A stretch of DNA of 64,000 nucleotides from Dysgonomonas sp. UBA7710 (GCF_002482385.1 NZ_DLFW01000045.1:97780-161779), one strand, 5' to 3'. Positions 24,942 through 34,095 are shown, counted from the first letter of the stretch. The notes: a model not told the origin generated them from the letters alone. Numbers and translations are program-made.

Positions 24942-26420
24942 ATGTATTTATTAGGTTACGACATAGGCAGTTCGTCTGTAAAAGCCTGTCTGGTAAAAGC
25001 CGATACAGGCAAGATTGTTGCATCGGATTTTTTCCCGAAAGAAGAAATGAAAATCACCGCGGTAAAATCAGGTTGGGCGGAACAAGACCCTGCCGACTGG
25101 TGGAAAAACCTGAAACTGGCCCATCAATCGGTAATGCAGAAAGCCGGGGCTAAGGGAGAGGATATTCAGGCCATAGGTATTACCTGGCAGATGCATGGAT
25201 TGGTATTGGTAGATAAGGACAAAAATGTGCTGCGTCCTTCCATTATCTGGTGCGATAGCCGTGCCGTGCCGTATGGCGAAAAAGCCTTTAAGTCGATAGG
25301 TGAAGAAAAATGCCTTTCTCATTTGCTGAACTCTCCGGGTAATTTTACCGCTTCCAAATTGGCATGGGTAAAAGAAAACGAACCACAAGTATTTGAAAAA
25401 ATAGATAAACTGATGCTTCCCGGCGACTATATCGGCATGAAACTTACAGGAGATATAGTTGTAACTATCGAGGGTATGTCGGAAGGTATTTTCTGGGATT
25501 TCAAAACAAATGCATTGTCGGAAGACGTACTCAACTATTATGGAATACCGAAAAGCTTTTTCCCGGAGATAAAACCAATATTCGGTGTACAGGGAAATGT
25601 GTCGGCTGAGGCTGCCAGAGAACTGGGACTGAAGGAAGGTACCCCCGTTTCTTACCGTGCAGGCGACCAGCCTAACAATGCCCTGTCTCTGAACGTATTC
25701 GAACCGGGAGAAATTGCATCTACGGCGGGTACATCGGGTGTTGTATATGGTGTATTGGATCAACTCAATTACGATAAGCTTTCGCGTGTAAATACATTCG
25801 CGCATGTTAATTATACTACGGATATGATCCGCCTGGGAGTTTTGCTATGCATTAACGGTACAGGTATCCTCAATTCGTGGCTGAAGCGTAATCTGGCATT
25901 GGAAGGCCTTTCGTATACAGATATGAACAATCTGGCTGCTCAATCACCGGTCGGAGCCAAAGGGCTAAGTATAATTCCGTTTGGCAACGGGGCAGAGCGT
26001 GTTCTCGAGAATCAGGATGTAAATTGTTCTGTACACGGTATCAATTTCAATATACATGACAAGAGGGATGTACTTCGTGCCGCTCAGGAAGGCATCGTGT
26101 TCTCATACGAATACGGAATGGAGATAATGCGCGAAATGGGGATGGATATCCATACGATAAAAGCCGGTTATGCCAATATGTTCCTCAGTCCTGTTTTCGC
26201 GCAAACGCTTGCCAGTGTGAGTGGAGCAACCATAGAACTCTACAATACGGACGGTGCTGCCGGAGCTGCAAAAGGCGCGGGTATCGGTATCGGGCTGTAC
26301 GCATCGAATAAAGAGGCTTTCGCTTCGCTCGAAAAATTGTCGGTGATAGAACCGGATGCAGTTCATAAGGCGGAATACAGGGAAGCTTATGAACGTTGGA
26401 AAAGTCTTGTGGCAAAATAA
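24942..26420 (+). CDS. xylB: Xylulokinase
   Basis: A 492-residue FGGY-family kinase phosphorylating D-xylulose to xylulose 5-phosphate. The N-terminal ATPase loop is GYDIGSSSVKACLV. The FGGY signatures appear in RAGDQPNNALSLNVFEPGE and TAGTSGVVYG, and LSPVFAQTLASVSGA lies near the C-terminus. The ATG at 24942 is chosen; an in-frame TTG nine bases earlier would add three residues. Cytosolic. It is 57 bp after the regulator and 33 bp before xylA, forming an operon. Confidence 0.95.
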   Translation: MYLLGYDIGSSSVKACLVKADTGKIVASDFFPKEEMKITAVKSGWAEQDPADWWKNLKLAHQSVMQKAGAKGEDIQAIGITWQMHGLVLVDKDKNVLRPSIIWCDSRAVPYGEKAFKSIGEEKCLSHLLNSPGNFTASKLAWVKENEPQVFEKIDKLMLPGDYIGMKLTGDIVVTIEGMSEGIFWDFKTNALSEDVLNYYGIPKSFFPEIKPIFGVQGNVSAEAARELGLKEGTPVSYRAGDQPNNALSLNVFEPGEIASTAGTSGVVYGVLDQLNYDKLSRVNTFAHVNYTTDMIRLGVLLCINGTGILNSWLKRNLALEGLSYTDMNNLAAQSPVGAKGLSIIPFGNGAERVLENQDVNCSVHGINFNIHDKRDVLRAAQEGIVFSYEYGMEIMREMGMDIHTIKAGYANMFLSPVFAQTLASVSGATIELYNTDGAAGAAKGAGIGIGLYASNKEAFASLEKLSVIEPDAVHKAEYREAYERWKSLVAK

Positions 26421-26453
26421 ACATTATTATTTACTTAAATAACATCTTTAATT

Positions 26454-27782
26454 ATGGAAATTTTAAAAGGAACAAAAGAATTCTTTCCGGGAATCGGAAA
26501 AATCAAATTTGAAGGAAAAGAGAGCAAAAACCCGTTGGCTTATCGTTTCTACGATGAGAATAAAGTAGTAATGGGTAAGAGCATGAAAGACTGGATGCGT
26601 TTTGCTATGGCATACTGGCATACATTGTGCGCTAACGGCGGCGATCCGTTCGGCGGGGCAACTATCCATCATCCGTGGAATATCGGCAATGATGCTATCA
26701 GCAATGCCAAATACAAAATGGATGCGGCTTTCGAATTTATGACTAAAATGGGAATACCATACTATTGCTTCCATGATGTAGACTTGGTAGACGCAGGTAA
26801 TTCCTGGACAGAGTATGAAAAGAATCTGCAAACTATCGTAGATTATGCTAAAGAAAAGCAAGCGGCTTCAGGTATTAAACTGTTGTGGGGTACAGCGAAT
26901 GTATTCAGCCATGAACGTTATATGAACGGTGCTTCTACAAATCCTGACTTTAATGTTGTTGCATGTGCCGCGACTCAGGTAAAGAACGCGATTGACGCTA
27001 CTATTGCTTTGGGTGGTTCTAACTATGTGTTCTGGGGTGGCCGTGAAGGTTATATGAGCTTATTGAATACAGATATGAAACGTGAAAAGGAGCACCTTGC
27101 ACGCTTCCTGTCAATGTCTCGTGACTATGCCCGCAAACAAGGATTTACCGGTACATTCCTGATTGAACCTAAACCGATGGAACCAACTAAACACCAGTAT
27201 GACTTCGATACAGAGACTGTTATCGGATTCCTTCGCAACTATGGTTTGGAAAAAGATTTCAAAGTAAATATCGAGGTTAACCATGCTACACTGGCAGGTC
27301 ACACATTCGAACATGAATTACAGGCTGCCGTTGATGCCGGGCTTCTGGGTAGTATCGACGCTAATCGTGGCGACCATCAGAATGGGTGGGATACAGACCA
27401 GTTCCCTATCGACCTGTACGATCTGGCTCAGGCCTGGCTGGTATTGCTTCCGGCAGGAGGTCTTGGTAATGGCGGTGTTAACTTCGATGCTAAAATCCGT
27501 CGTAATTCAACAGACAGGGACGATTTGTTCATTGCGCACATTTCGGGTATGGATGTATTTGCCCGTGGCCTTTTGATCGCTGCTGATATCCTTGAAAAAT
27601 CTGATTATAAGAAACTTCGTCAGACTCGTTATGCTTCTTTCGACAATGGAGATGGTAAAGCATTCGAAGATGGTAAACTGACTCTTGAAGACTTACGCAC
27701 AATTGCCCATAAAGTTGGCGAACCGAAACAAATAAGCGGCAAGCAGGAACTTTACGAAGCTATTGTAAACATGTATATTTAA
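26454..27782 (+). CDS. xylA: Xylose isomerase
   Basis: A 442-residue metal-dependent isomerase converting D-xylose to D-xylulose. Conserved blocks are WHTLCANGGDPFGG, FHDVDLVDAG (active-site His), WGGREGYMSLLNTDMK, LIEPKPMEPTKHQYDFD (metal-binding Glu), NHATLAGHTFEHELQAA, SIDANRGDHQNGWDTDQFP and VNFDAKIRRNSTDRDD. The length marks it as the class II type used by Bacteroidetes. It is cytosolic and stands 33 bp after xylB. The 86-bp gap to xylE contains a word-repeat hairpin. Confidence 0.98.
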   Translation: MEILKGTKEFFPGIGKIKFEGKESKNPLAYRFYDENKVVMGKSMKDWMRFAMAYWHTLCANGGDPFGGATIHHPWNIGNDAISNAKYKMDAAFEFMTKMGIPYYCFHDVDLVDAGNSWTEYEKNLQTIVDYAKEKQAASGIKLLWGTANVFSHERYMNGASTNPDFNVVACAATQVKNAIDATIALGGSNYVFWGGREGYMSLLNTDMKREKEHLARFLSMSRDYARKQGFTGTFLIEPKPMEPTKHQYDFDTETVIGFLRNYGLEKDFKVNIEVNHATLAGHTFEHELQAAVDAGLLGSIDANRGDHQNGWDTDQFPIDLYDLAQAWLVLLPAGGLGNGGVNFDAKIRRNSTDRDDLFIAHISGMDVFARGLLIAADILEKSDYKKLRQTRYASFDNGDGKAFEDGKLTLEDLRTIAHKVGEPKQISGKQELYEAIVNMYI

Positions 27783-27789
27783 AATACAG

Positions 27790-27856
27790 ATACAAGTAAA
27801 CGAGATACAAGTAAACAAGTAAGGCTTGTATCTCGTGTCTTGTCAACTTGTTAACT
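27790..27856. repeat. Word-repeat hairpin between xylA and xylE
   Basis: CGAGATACAAG (27801-27811) pairs perfectly with CTTGTATCTCG (27825-27835) across 13 nt. Flanking copies of GATACAAGTAAAC and CTTGTCAACTTGTTAAC extend the pattern. The words match those at 33.0, 36.2 and 41.5 kb. Confidence 0.65.
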
Positions 27857-27868
27857 AACAAAGAACCA

Positions 27869-29425
27869 ATGAATAACGAAGTAAGTAAATCATATACCAT
27901 AAAACTCACCCTCATAGCCACCCTTGGAGGTCTGCTGTTCGGATACGATACGGCGGTAATATCGGGTACTGTGGAGTCGTTGAGGCATTTTTTTATAGAC
28001 CCTATGGGCTTACCTCTCAACGAAGCAAATGCAATGGAGGGGTTTGTAATAAGCAGTGCGCTGATAGGCTGTATCTTTGGAGCGGCGGTCGCAGGCTGGG
28101 TAAGCCAGACATTCGGCCGTAGAAAAGCATTATTTGCGGCTGCCATCCTGTTCTTATTAGCAGCTATTGGTTCGGCATGGCCCGAAATAGGCTTCCGTAT
28201 GCCTAGCGAAAGCGACCATTCATTTGTATATCATTTTGTATTTTACCGTATAATAGGCGGGGTAGGAGTAGGTATAGCTTCAATGGTGTCGCCTATGTAC
28301 ATCGCCGAGATCGCTCCACCGGATAAACGGGGAAGTCTTGTCGGCCTCAATCAGTTTGCTATCATTTTCGGTATGCTAGTCGTGTATTTTGTCAATTACT
28401 TTATCGCTAAACAAGGCGATACCGAATGGCTGCATACTACAGGCTGGAGATATATGTTTGCCTCATTGGCAATTCCTTCCGCCATCTTTTTTGTATTATT
28501 ATTTGCTGCCCCTGAAACTCCGCGTTGGCTGGTAATGAAAGGGCGTATACAACAGGCAGAAGGTATTCTGACTAAACTGGTTGGCCGTGCGATGGCTAAA
28601 ACGGAAATAGAAGATATCAGGCATAGCTTCGATAAAGAAGAGGCTGTATCTCTTAAACCATATTACAGGTTTATGATGACATGGCTGATACTGTTTGTTG
28701 TCGGTATCATTTCCCTTTCACTGGCGGGAGTTCCAAGCGCATTGGAAATATCTATGATTGTAAGCTTCCTTATAGCACTGTATGTTCCTGTAAAATCGTA
28801 TGGGTTCCTTATCATAATGACTGGTGTCTTGCTGTCCGCATTCCAGCAGTTCGTAGGTATCAACGTAGTGTTGTATTACGCTCCTGAAATATTCAAGAGT
28901 ATGGGATCGGGTACCGACTCGGCGTTATTGCAGACAATTATTGTTGGTATCATCAACCTGTCGTTTACTGTACTGGCTATCCTGACAGTAGACAAATTCG
29001 GACGTAAACCGTTGCTGATAACGGGTGCTTTAGTAATGGCTGTATCTATGATCGGTCTGGGAACATCTTTCTCACAGGGACTTCCGGGAGGACTTAAGCT
29101 TGTATTCATGCTCACTTACACAGCCGGGTTTGCCATGTCGTGGGGGCCTGTTTGCTGGGTGATGCTGGCAGAGATATTCCCTAACTCGGTTCGTTCCAGT
29201 GTAATGTCTATTGCCGTAGCTGCACAATGGGTATCGAACTTCCTTATTTCGTGGACATTTCCTATCATGGACAAGAACGATACATTGGTGGGTCTGTTCA
29301 ATCACGGATTCTCATACTGGGTTTATGGGGCATTGGCGATTCTTGCAGCATTGTTTGTATGGAAGCGTTTGCCGGAGACAAAAGGAAAGACATTGGAGGA
29401 TATGGAGAAGCTCTGGAAGAAGTAA
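27869..29425 (+). CDS. xylE: D-xylose:proton symporter, MFS sugar-porter family
   Basis: A 518-residue inner-membrane transporter of about 12 helices. Sugar-porter signatures are GGLLFGYDTAVISG, QTFGRRKALFAA, PPDKRGSLVGLNQ, PETPRWLVMKGR, DKFGRKPLL and LPETKGKTLEDME. A hydrophobic insertion occurs between helices 6 and 7. The ATG at 27869 is chosen because the upstream frame begins with TTG inside the repeat hairpin. It is the last gene of the xylose operon, and a strong terminator follows. Confidence 0.95.
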   Translation: MNNEVSKSYTIKLTLIATLGGLLFGYDTAVISGTVESLRHFFIDPMGLPLNEANAMEGFVISSALIGCIFGAAVAGWVSQTFGRRKALFAAAILFLLAAIGSAWPEIGFRMPSESDHSFVYHFVFYRIIGGVGVGIASMVSPMYIAEIAPPDKRGSLVGLNQFAIIFGMLVVYFVNYFIAKQGDTEWLHTTGWRYMFASLAIPSAIFFVLLFAAPETPRWLVMKGRIQQAEGILTKLVGRAMAKTEIEDIRHSFDKEEAVSLKPYYRFMMTWLILFVVGIISLSLAGVPSALEISMIVSFLIALYVPVKSYGFLIIMTGVLLSAFQQFVGINVVLYYAPEIFKSMGSGTDSALLQTIIVGIINLSFTVLAILTVDKFGRKPLLITGALVMAVSMIGLGTSFSQGLPGGLKLVFMLTYTAGFAMSWGPVCWVMLAEIFPNSVRSSVMSIAVAAQWVSNFLISWTFPIMDKNDTLVGLFNHGFSYWVYGALAILAALFVWKRLPETKGKTLEDMEKLWKK

Positions 29426-29455
29426 GGATATAAGATTTAATCTTTTTAGTTAATA

Positions 29456-29501
29456 AAAAAAGCAGAAGGAACCCAAACGTATCCTTCTGCTTTTTGTTTT
29501 A
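29456..29501. terminator. Bidirectional terminator between xylE and the uronate operon
   Basis: A perfect 14-bp stem AAAAAGCAGAAGGA (29456-29469) with TCCTTCTGCTTTTT (29482-29495). T-runs occur on both strands. It ends both the xylose operon (+) and the convergent exuT gene (-). Confidence 0.92.
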
Positions 29502-29518
29502 TATATTATCGTATCCGG

Positions 29519-30949
29519 TTAAATATTATCGATTGGTTTATACTTAGGAACTAATGATTTCATTATGACCCAACCTATAAGATAAGCAACAGCACACACA
29601 CAGAAAATAATAAAGTAACCTGCCGGTTTTCCTTCAAATCCCATAAATGTCATTTGAGTTTCATCTGCATATACAAACAAATTACCTGCCGATTTCTGCA
29701 ATATCATGGAGCCGATACCTCCGGCCATGCCTCCAATACCCGTAATGGATGCAATCGCCCCTTTAGGGAACATATCGCCTACGGTAGAGAAGATGTTGGC
29801 CGACCATGACTGGTGCGCAGCGCCTCCGATACCGATCATTATCACAGGCAGCCATGGAGAAATTGTGCCTAGCGGTTGTGCGAATAAGACCACTAGCGGG
29901 AAGAATGCGAATATTAACATCGCCCTCATTCGTGCGGCATATGGGTTCAATCCTGTTTTATTCATGATGATAGTCGGCAATTTTCCACCGAAAATGGATA
30001 ACATGGTAATCGCATACAGTGTAAAGATTAACGCTATTCCCAGTCCCTCGGAAGTTTTGATGCCAAACTGTGTATTCAGGTAAGATGGAGTCCAGAAGAG
30101 GAAGAACCACCATACTCCATCGGTCATGAATTTACCGATAGCGAAAGACCATGTCTGCTTATAAGAGAAGCATTTCCAGAAAGGAATCTTTTTTTCTTCT
30201 TCCTCTTTCCCGGTATCTACTGTACCATTTTCATGTTTGTCTTGCTCGATGTATTCAAGTTCGGCTTTATTAACATGTTTGCTTCTCGCCGGAGCATCAT
30301 AAAGGAATACCCAGAATCCCATCCAGATAAAGCCAAGAGCACCGATAACAATAAAGGCCATTTCCCATCCCCAGAATTTAGCTAATACAGGGATGCTTAA
30401 AGGTGCAATTAATGCACCGATCGAAGCTCCGGCATTGAATATTGAAGTGGCATAAGCGCGGTCCTTTTTAGGAAAGTACTCTGCCGTAACCTTTATGGCA
30501 GCGGGGAAGTTTCCGGCTTCTCCCAATGCAAGCACGCAACGGGCAAACAGGAAAGCATACATACTTACAGTTGCAATCACAACTGCTATATCCCCTGTTG
30601 CTGCTGCCAGTTCGGCCGCACTATGCAATCCTACATAAGATTCGGTTATAATTCCGCAGACTGCATGAAGACATGCACCCACAGACCATATACCAATGGC
30701 CCAGAGGAATCCCTTTTTACTACCCATCCAGTCTATAAAGCGCCCTGCAAACAACATGCATGCAGCGTATACGATGGAGAATACTGCTGTGATAGTACCA
30801 TAATGAGATTCATCCCAATGGAACTCCGGTTTAATAAATTCATCCCAGGTGAGTGATAATACTTGTCTGTCGAGATAATTAATCGTCGTGGCAAAGAAAA
30901 GCATTACACAGATGGTCCACCTGTAATTTGTCATTTTTTGATTACTCAT
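29519..30949 (-). CDS. exuT: MFS hexuronate transporter (anion:cation symporter family)
   Basis: A 476-residue inner-membrane protein with 12 predicted helices. It begins RWTICVMLFFATTINYLDRQVLSLTWDEF, the usual ExuT/DgoT start. Other family signatures are ALGEAGNFPAAIKVTAEYFP and FNAGASIGALIAPL. A hydrophilic central loop rich in Glu and Lys (about residues 230-255) separates the halves. It would import glucuronate or galacturonate by proton symport. It is the last gene of the leftward uronate operon, 21 bp after the KDPG aldolase gene. Confidence 0.92.
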   Translation of the reverse strand: MSNQKMTNYRWTICVMLFFATTINYLDRQVLSLTWDEFIKPEFHWDESHYGTITAVFSIVYAACMLFAGRFIDWMGSKKGFLWAIGIWSVGACLHAVCGIITESYVGLHSAAELAAATGDIAVVIATVSMYAFLFARCVLALGEAGNFPAAIKVTAEYFPKKDRAYATSIFNAGASIGALIAPLSIPVLAKFWGWEMAFIVIGALGFIWMGFWVFLYDAPARSKHVNKAELEYIEQDKHENGTVDTGKEEEEKKIPFWKCFSYKQTWSFAIGKFMTDGVWWFFLFWTPSYLNTQFGIKTSEGLGIALIFTLYAITMLSIFGGKLPTIIMNKTGLNPYAARMRAMLIFAFFPLVVLFAQPLGTISPWLPVIMIGIGGAAHQSWSANIFSTVGDMFPKGAIASITGIGGMAGGIGSMILQKSAGNLFVYADETQMTFMGFEGKPAGYFIIFCVCAVAYLIGWVIMKSLVPKYKPIDNI

Positions 30950-30970
30950 GGAATTGTTTTAAGATTTATA

Positions 30971-31636
30971 TTATTTCCTGATTTTAGCTATTATTGCTAA
31001 TGCTTCTTTGCACATTTCGGTTATTTTGCTCCAGTCTTTTGCTGCAATTACATCTTTAGGAAACAGGTTAGATCCCATACCTACACAGGTCACTCCGGCT
31101 CCGAACCATTTACTCAGATTCTCTTCGGTGGGAGTTACGCCGCCTGTTACCATTAAGCTCGACCATGGCATAGGTGCTTTTATTCCTTTTACAAAAGCGG
31201 GGCCTACAACATCGCCCGGAAAAACTTTTACAACTTCCGCTCCCAGTTCCTGTGCATAACCTACCTCCGATACGGAGCCACAACCGGGTATATATGCCAC
31301 CTGACGGCGGTTACATACTTTAAAAATATCCGGATTGAGCAATGGACCTACCACAAAGTTAGCCCCGAGCTGTAAAAATAAAGAAGCGGTACCTGCATCA
31401 ACAATTGAGCCGATACCGAGTATCATATCCGGACATTCTTTTGCTGCCCATTTGTTTAGTTCGCCGAATATCTCGTGAGCAAAATCTCCACGGTTAGTGA
31501 ATTCGAAAGCCCGTACTCCACCTTCATAACAAGCTTTCAGTACTTGCTTGGATGTTTCGAGGTCGCTATGGTAAAATACCGGTACCATTCCGGTTTCTGC
31601 CATTACCTGGCAGGCTTTTATTCTTGAGAAACGCAT
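30971..31636 (-). CDS. kdgA: KDPG/KHG aldolase
   Basis: A 221-residue class I aldolase splitting 2-keto-3-deoxy-6-phosphogluconate into pyruvate and glyceraldehyde 3-phosphate. The catalytic Glu45 lies in FEFTNRG and the Schiff-base Lys137 in EVVKVFPGDVVGP; ILGIGSIVDA and VTGGV complete the barrel. The usual PGC(x)TPTE motif is replaced by PGCGSVSEV, a Bacteroidetes-type variation. It is cytosolic and the final step of both branches of the uronate pathway. A 498-bp unit carrying a four-helix-bundle gene separates it from kduD upstream. Confidence 0.93.
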   Translation of the reverse strand: MRFSRIKACQVMAETGMVPVFYHSDLETSKQVLKACYEGGVRAFEFTNRGDFAHEIFGELNKWAAKECPDMILGIGSIVDAGTASLFLQLGANFVVGPLLNPDIFKVCNRRQVAYIPGCGSVSEVGYAQELGAEVVKVFPGDVVGPAFVKGIKAPMPWSSLMVTGGVTPTEENLSKWFGAGVTCVGMGSNLFPKDVIAAKDWSKITEMCKEALAIIAKIRK

Positions 31637-31681
31637 ATAAGTGAAAAATTAAAAGTGAAAAGTGAAAAATGGAAGAAATCT

Positions 31682-32071
31682 TCATTTCTCACTTAATTTA
31701 TTTTTTACAGTTTTAACAGATGATATCAAAATATAAATTAGTTCGGAACAATCAGAAGCTAAACTTTCGTATTCAGATACTGATATATAGTTTGTATCTT
31801 TTAAAAGACAAATCCAATAGTCAGTTTCATTCGCTTCTTTAAGAGCAATACTTAATTTATGCACAAAGTCAGATTTGCTTTGGGCAAATTCAGCTTCTCT
31901 TATTAAAGCTCCGACTGCTGTACCACTACGCAAGACCTGTTTTGATAATACATACTCAGATTTTTCTTTTTGTAAAAACTGAATAAGATTGACTATCTTG
32001 ATAGCAAAAACATAACTTTTTACTACAAGTATTGATTTTTCTTTTCTGATTATATTTTCGTTATTATCCAT
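31682..32071 (-). CDS. Four-helix-bundle protein (23S rRNA IVS / S23 family)
   Basis: A 129-residue protein of four long amphipathic helices. Family signatures are VLRSGTAVGALIREAEFAQS and KLSIALKEANETDYWICLL, as in proteins encoded by 23S rRNA intervening sequences and related to the Avd accessory protein of diversity-generating retroelements. The surface is charged and nucleic-acid binding is plausible. It sits inside the uronate operon between kduD and kdgA, where it has no obvious metabolic role. It is flanked on both sides by AAGTGAAAAGTG-type hairpins; its stop codon lies next to the left one. No retroelement or reverse transcriptase is in the window. Confidence 0.88.
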   Translation of the reverse strand: MDNNENIIRKEKSILVVKSYVFAIKIVNLIQFLQKEKSEYVLSKQVLRSGTAVGALIREAEFAQSKSDFVHKLSIALKEANETDYWICLLKDTNYISVSEYESLASDCSELIYILISSVKTVKNKLSEK

Positions 32072-32084
32072 CTTTAAAAATTTG

Positions 32085-32138
32085 AAGTGAAAAGTAAAAA
32101 ACTACTGATACATATTTTTAGTTTTTCACTTTTCACTT
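32085..32138. repeat. 20-bp-stem hairpin at the right end of the four-helix-bundle unit
   Basis: AAGTGAAAAGTAAAAAACTA (32085-32104) pairs with TAGTTTTTCACTTTTCACTT (32119-32138). The only non-identical position becomes a G-U pair in the minus-strand mRNA. A similar but weaker one (AAGTGAAAAATGGAAG with CTTCATTTCTCACTT) lies at 31660-31688. Confidence 0.75.
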
Positions 32139-32147
32139 TTAATTCAT

Positions 32148-32942
32148 TTACGGTTGCTTACCAATATAAGCCAATATACCTCCGTCCACATACAATACAT
32201 GTCCGTTTACGAAATCCGAAGCATGTGATGCAAGGAATACGGCCGGACCTTCCAGATCTTCCGGTGTTCCCCAGCGTGCAGCCGGAGTTTTAGCGATGAT
32301 AAATGAATCGAACGGATGGCGTGAACCGTCAGCCTGTTTCTCACGTAGAGGAGCAGTCTGAGGTGTTGCGATATAACCCGGTCCGATTCCATTACATTGA
32401 ATGTTGTATTCTCCATATTCGGATGCAATGTTGCGGGTAAGCATCTTCAGACCACCTTTGGCAGCAGCATATGCCGATACAGTTTCGCGACCGAGTTCGC
32501 TCATCATAGAACATATATTGATAATCTTACCATGACCTTTTTTGATCATGCCCGGTATAACAGTTTTTGCAACGATAAACGGAGCATTCAAATCCACATC
32601 TATTACCTGACGGAATTCGGCAGCACTCATTTCTATCATTGGGATGCGTTTGATGATACCTGCATTATTTACGAGGATATCGATAACGCCCACTTCTTTT
32701 TCTATCTGTGCAACCATTGCATTTACCTGTTCTTCGCTGGTTACATCACATACATAACCTTTGGCTGCGATTCCTGCTTCTTTGTATGCGGCCAGGCCCT
32801 TATCAACGAACTCTTGTTTCAGGTCATTGAAAACGATTGTTGCGCCTGCTTTTGCCAGTGCGGAAGCAATAGCAAAGCCGATACCGTAAGAAGCTCCGGT
32901 AACTAAAGCTATTTTTCCGTTTAATGAGAATTGATTTTGCAT
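32148..32942 (-). CDS. kduD: 2-deoxy-D-gluconate / 2-dehydro-3-deoxy-D-gluconate 5-dehydrogenase (SDR)
   Basis: A 264-residue short-chain dehydrogenase reducing 2,5-diketo-3-deoxygluconate (DKII) to KDG with NAD(P)H. The nucleotide-binding TGASYGIG lies at residues 15-22, NNAG follows at about 92-95, and the catalytic Ser...YAAAK is found in VSAYAAAKGGLK. The C-terminal half contains GPGYIATPQTAPL and NGHVLYVDGGILAYIG, as in KduD. It is cytosolic and follows kdgK in the uronate operon; KduI, its partner in unsaturated-uronate breakdown, is three genes upstream. Confidence 0.9.
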   Translation of the reverse strand: MQNQFSLNGKIALVTGASYGIGFAIASALAKAGATIVFNDLKQEFVDKGLAAYKEAGIAAKGYVCDVTSEEQVNAMVAQIEKEVGVIDILVNNAGIIKRIPMIEMSAAEFRQVIDVDLNAPFIVAKTVIPGMIKKGHGKIINICSMMSELGRETVSAYAAAKGGLKMLTRNIASEYGEYNIQCNGIGPGYIATPQTAPLREKQADGSRHPFDSFIIAKTPAARWGTPEDLEGPAVFLASHASDFVNGHVLYVDGGILAYIGKQP

Positions 32943-32956
32943 ATTTTTATTTTATT

Positions 32957-33036
32957 AGTTGACAAGTTGACAAGTTGACAAGATACGAGATACGAGTTCA
33001 ACCCGTTTACTTGCATCTTGTCTACTCGTATTTGTT
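32957..33036. repeat. Word-repeat element between kdgK and kduD
   Basis: Three tandem copies of GTTGACAA (32958-32981) are followed by two of GATACGA (32982-32995). GACAAGAT later pairs with ATCTTGTC (33016-33024). The gap is 97 bp, against 18-21 bp where no such element is present. Confidence 0.65.
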
Positions 33037-33039
33037 TAT

Positions 33040-34077
33040 TTATCTCGATACACGGCCCGAACCATCACCTTTCATCAGGTTTTCCACTTCCGGAACAGTA
33101 ACAAGGTTGAAATCTCCATATACAGTATGTTTCAGACAAGAAGCAGCTACTGCAAATTCCAGAGCTTTCTGATCGTCATTAGGATAAGAGATAAGCCCGT
33201 AGATAAGCCCGCCCATAAAAGAATCACCTCCACCTACACGGTCTACGATATGCGTGATGTCGTAACGTTTCGATTGATACAACTTATCCGAATATAAGCA
33301 TCCTCCCCATGTGTTATGGTTGGCATTGATAGAACCACGAAGCGTAATGATTACTTTTTTGGCGCGTGGGAAGCGTTTCATCATTTGCGTACATACCGAT
33401 TCAAACTCGTCGGCATTCACTTCTCCGCCTGTATGAGCTACATCGAAGCCTTCCGGTTTGATGCCGAACACTTTCTCTGCGTCCTCTTCATTACCCAAAA
33501 TTATATCGCAACCTTCTACAAGGGCAGGCATAACTTCCGATACATTTTTGCCGTATTTCCATAAATTTTTGCGATAGTTGAGGTCTGTGGAAACAGTTAC
33601 TCCCATTTCGTTCGCTACTCTGATCGCTTCCAGACATGCGTCTGCCGCGCCTTGGGATATAGCCGGAGTAATACCTGTCCAGTGAAACCATTGCGCGTCT
33701 TTGAATACTTCTTTCCAGTCTACCATCCCCGGCCTGATGTCGGCAATAGCTGAGTTGGCCCTGTCGTATACTACTTTCGATGCACGTGCAACAGCTCCCG
33801 TTTCGAGGAAATAGATACCGACGCGGTCACCGCCACGGATGATATTGTTTACACCTACATTATATTTACGGAGGTCCGAAATACACCATTCCGCGATATC
33901 ATTTTTAGGCAGGCGGGTTACAAAATCGGTAGGAATCCCGTAATTAGATAATGATACGGCAACATTAGCCTCACCTCCGCCGAATGTGGCGTTCAAGTTA
34001 TTAGATTGTATAAATCTCTGGTATCCGGGAGTTGCAAGGCGCAACATGATTTCCCCGAATGTTACTACTTTCTTCAT
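33040..34077 (-). CDS. kdgK: 2-keto-3-deoxygluconate kinase (PfkB family)
   Basis: A 345-residue ribokinase-family enzyme phosphorylating KDG to KDPG. The N-terminal signature is FGEIMLRLATPGYQRF, then FGGGEANVAVSLSNYG. The C-terminal anion-hole motif is DRVGGGDSFMGGLIYGL, with the catalytic Asp in GGGDS. Length is at the upper end for KdgK, as usual in Bacteroidetes. It is cytosolic and the junction where both branches of uronate catabolism meet. It lies 18 bp after the DUF4861 gene. Confidence 0.92.
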   Translation of the reverse strand: MKKVVTFGEIMLRLATPGYQRFIQSNNLNATFGGGEANVAVSLSNYGIPTDFVTRLPKNDIAEWCISDLRKYNVGVNNIIRGGDRVGIYFLETGAVARASKVVYDRANSAIADIRPGMVDWKEVFKDAQWFHWTGITPAISQGAADACLEAIRVANEMGVTVSTDLNYRKNLWKYGKNVSEVMPALVEGCDIILGNEEDAEKVFGIKPEGFDVAHTGGEVNADEFESVCTQMMKRFPRAKKVIITLRGSINANHNTWGGCLYSDKLYQSKRYDITHIVDRVGGGDSFMGGLIYGLISYPNDDQKALEFAVAASCLKHTVYGDFNLVTVPEVENLMKGDGSGRVSR

Positions 34078-34095
34078 AGTGTGCTTAAGTCTGAA

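Larger units (their letters stand above)
31647..32144. mobile_element. Putative insertion unit: four-helix-bundle gene flanked by 23-bp inverted repeats
   Basis: The 23 nt at 31647-31669 (starting AATTAAAAGTGAAAAG) recur as a perfect inverted copy at 32122-32144. They enclose the four-helix-bundle gene and inner hairpins made of the same AAGTGAAAAGTG word. The unit starts 10 bp upstream of the kdgA start codon and ends 3 bp past the kduD stop codon. Removing its 498 bp leaves a 13-bp gap, similar to the 18-21-bp gaps elsewhere in the operon. An ORF inside a potential long stem is the layout of intervening sequences in 23S rRNA genes. Mobility is inferred, and no transposase is present. Confidence 0.55.

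Noticed and set aside
31682..32071. Four-helix-bundle gene as the avd gene of a diversity-generating retroelement
   Set aside because: No reverse transcriptase, template repeat or variable repeat was found nearby; the protein fits the IVS/S23 group equally well.
32958..32996. Short direct repeats considered as a CRISPR array
   Set aside because: The repeats are 7-8 nt and adjacent, without spacers or cas genes; they are simple word repeats.
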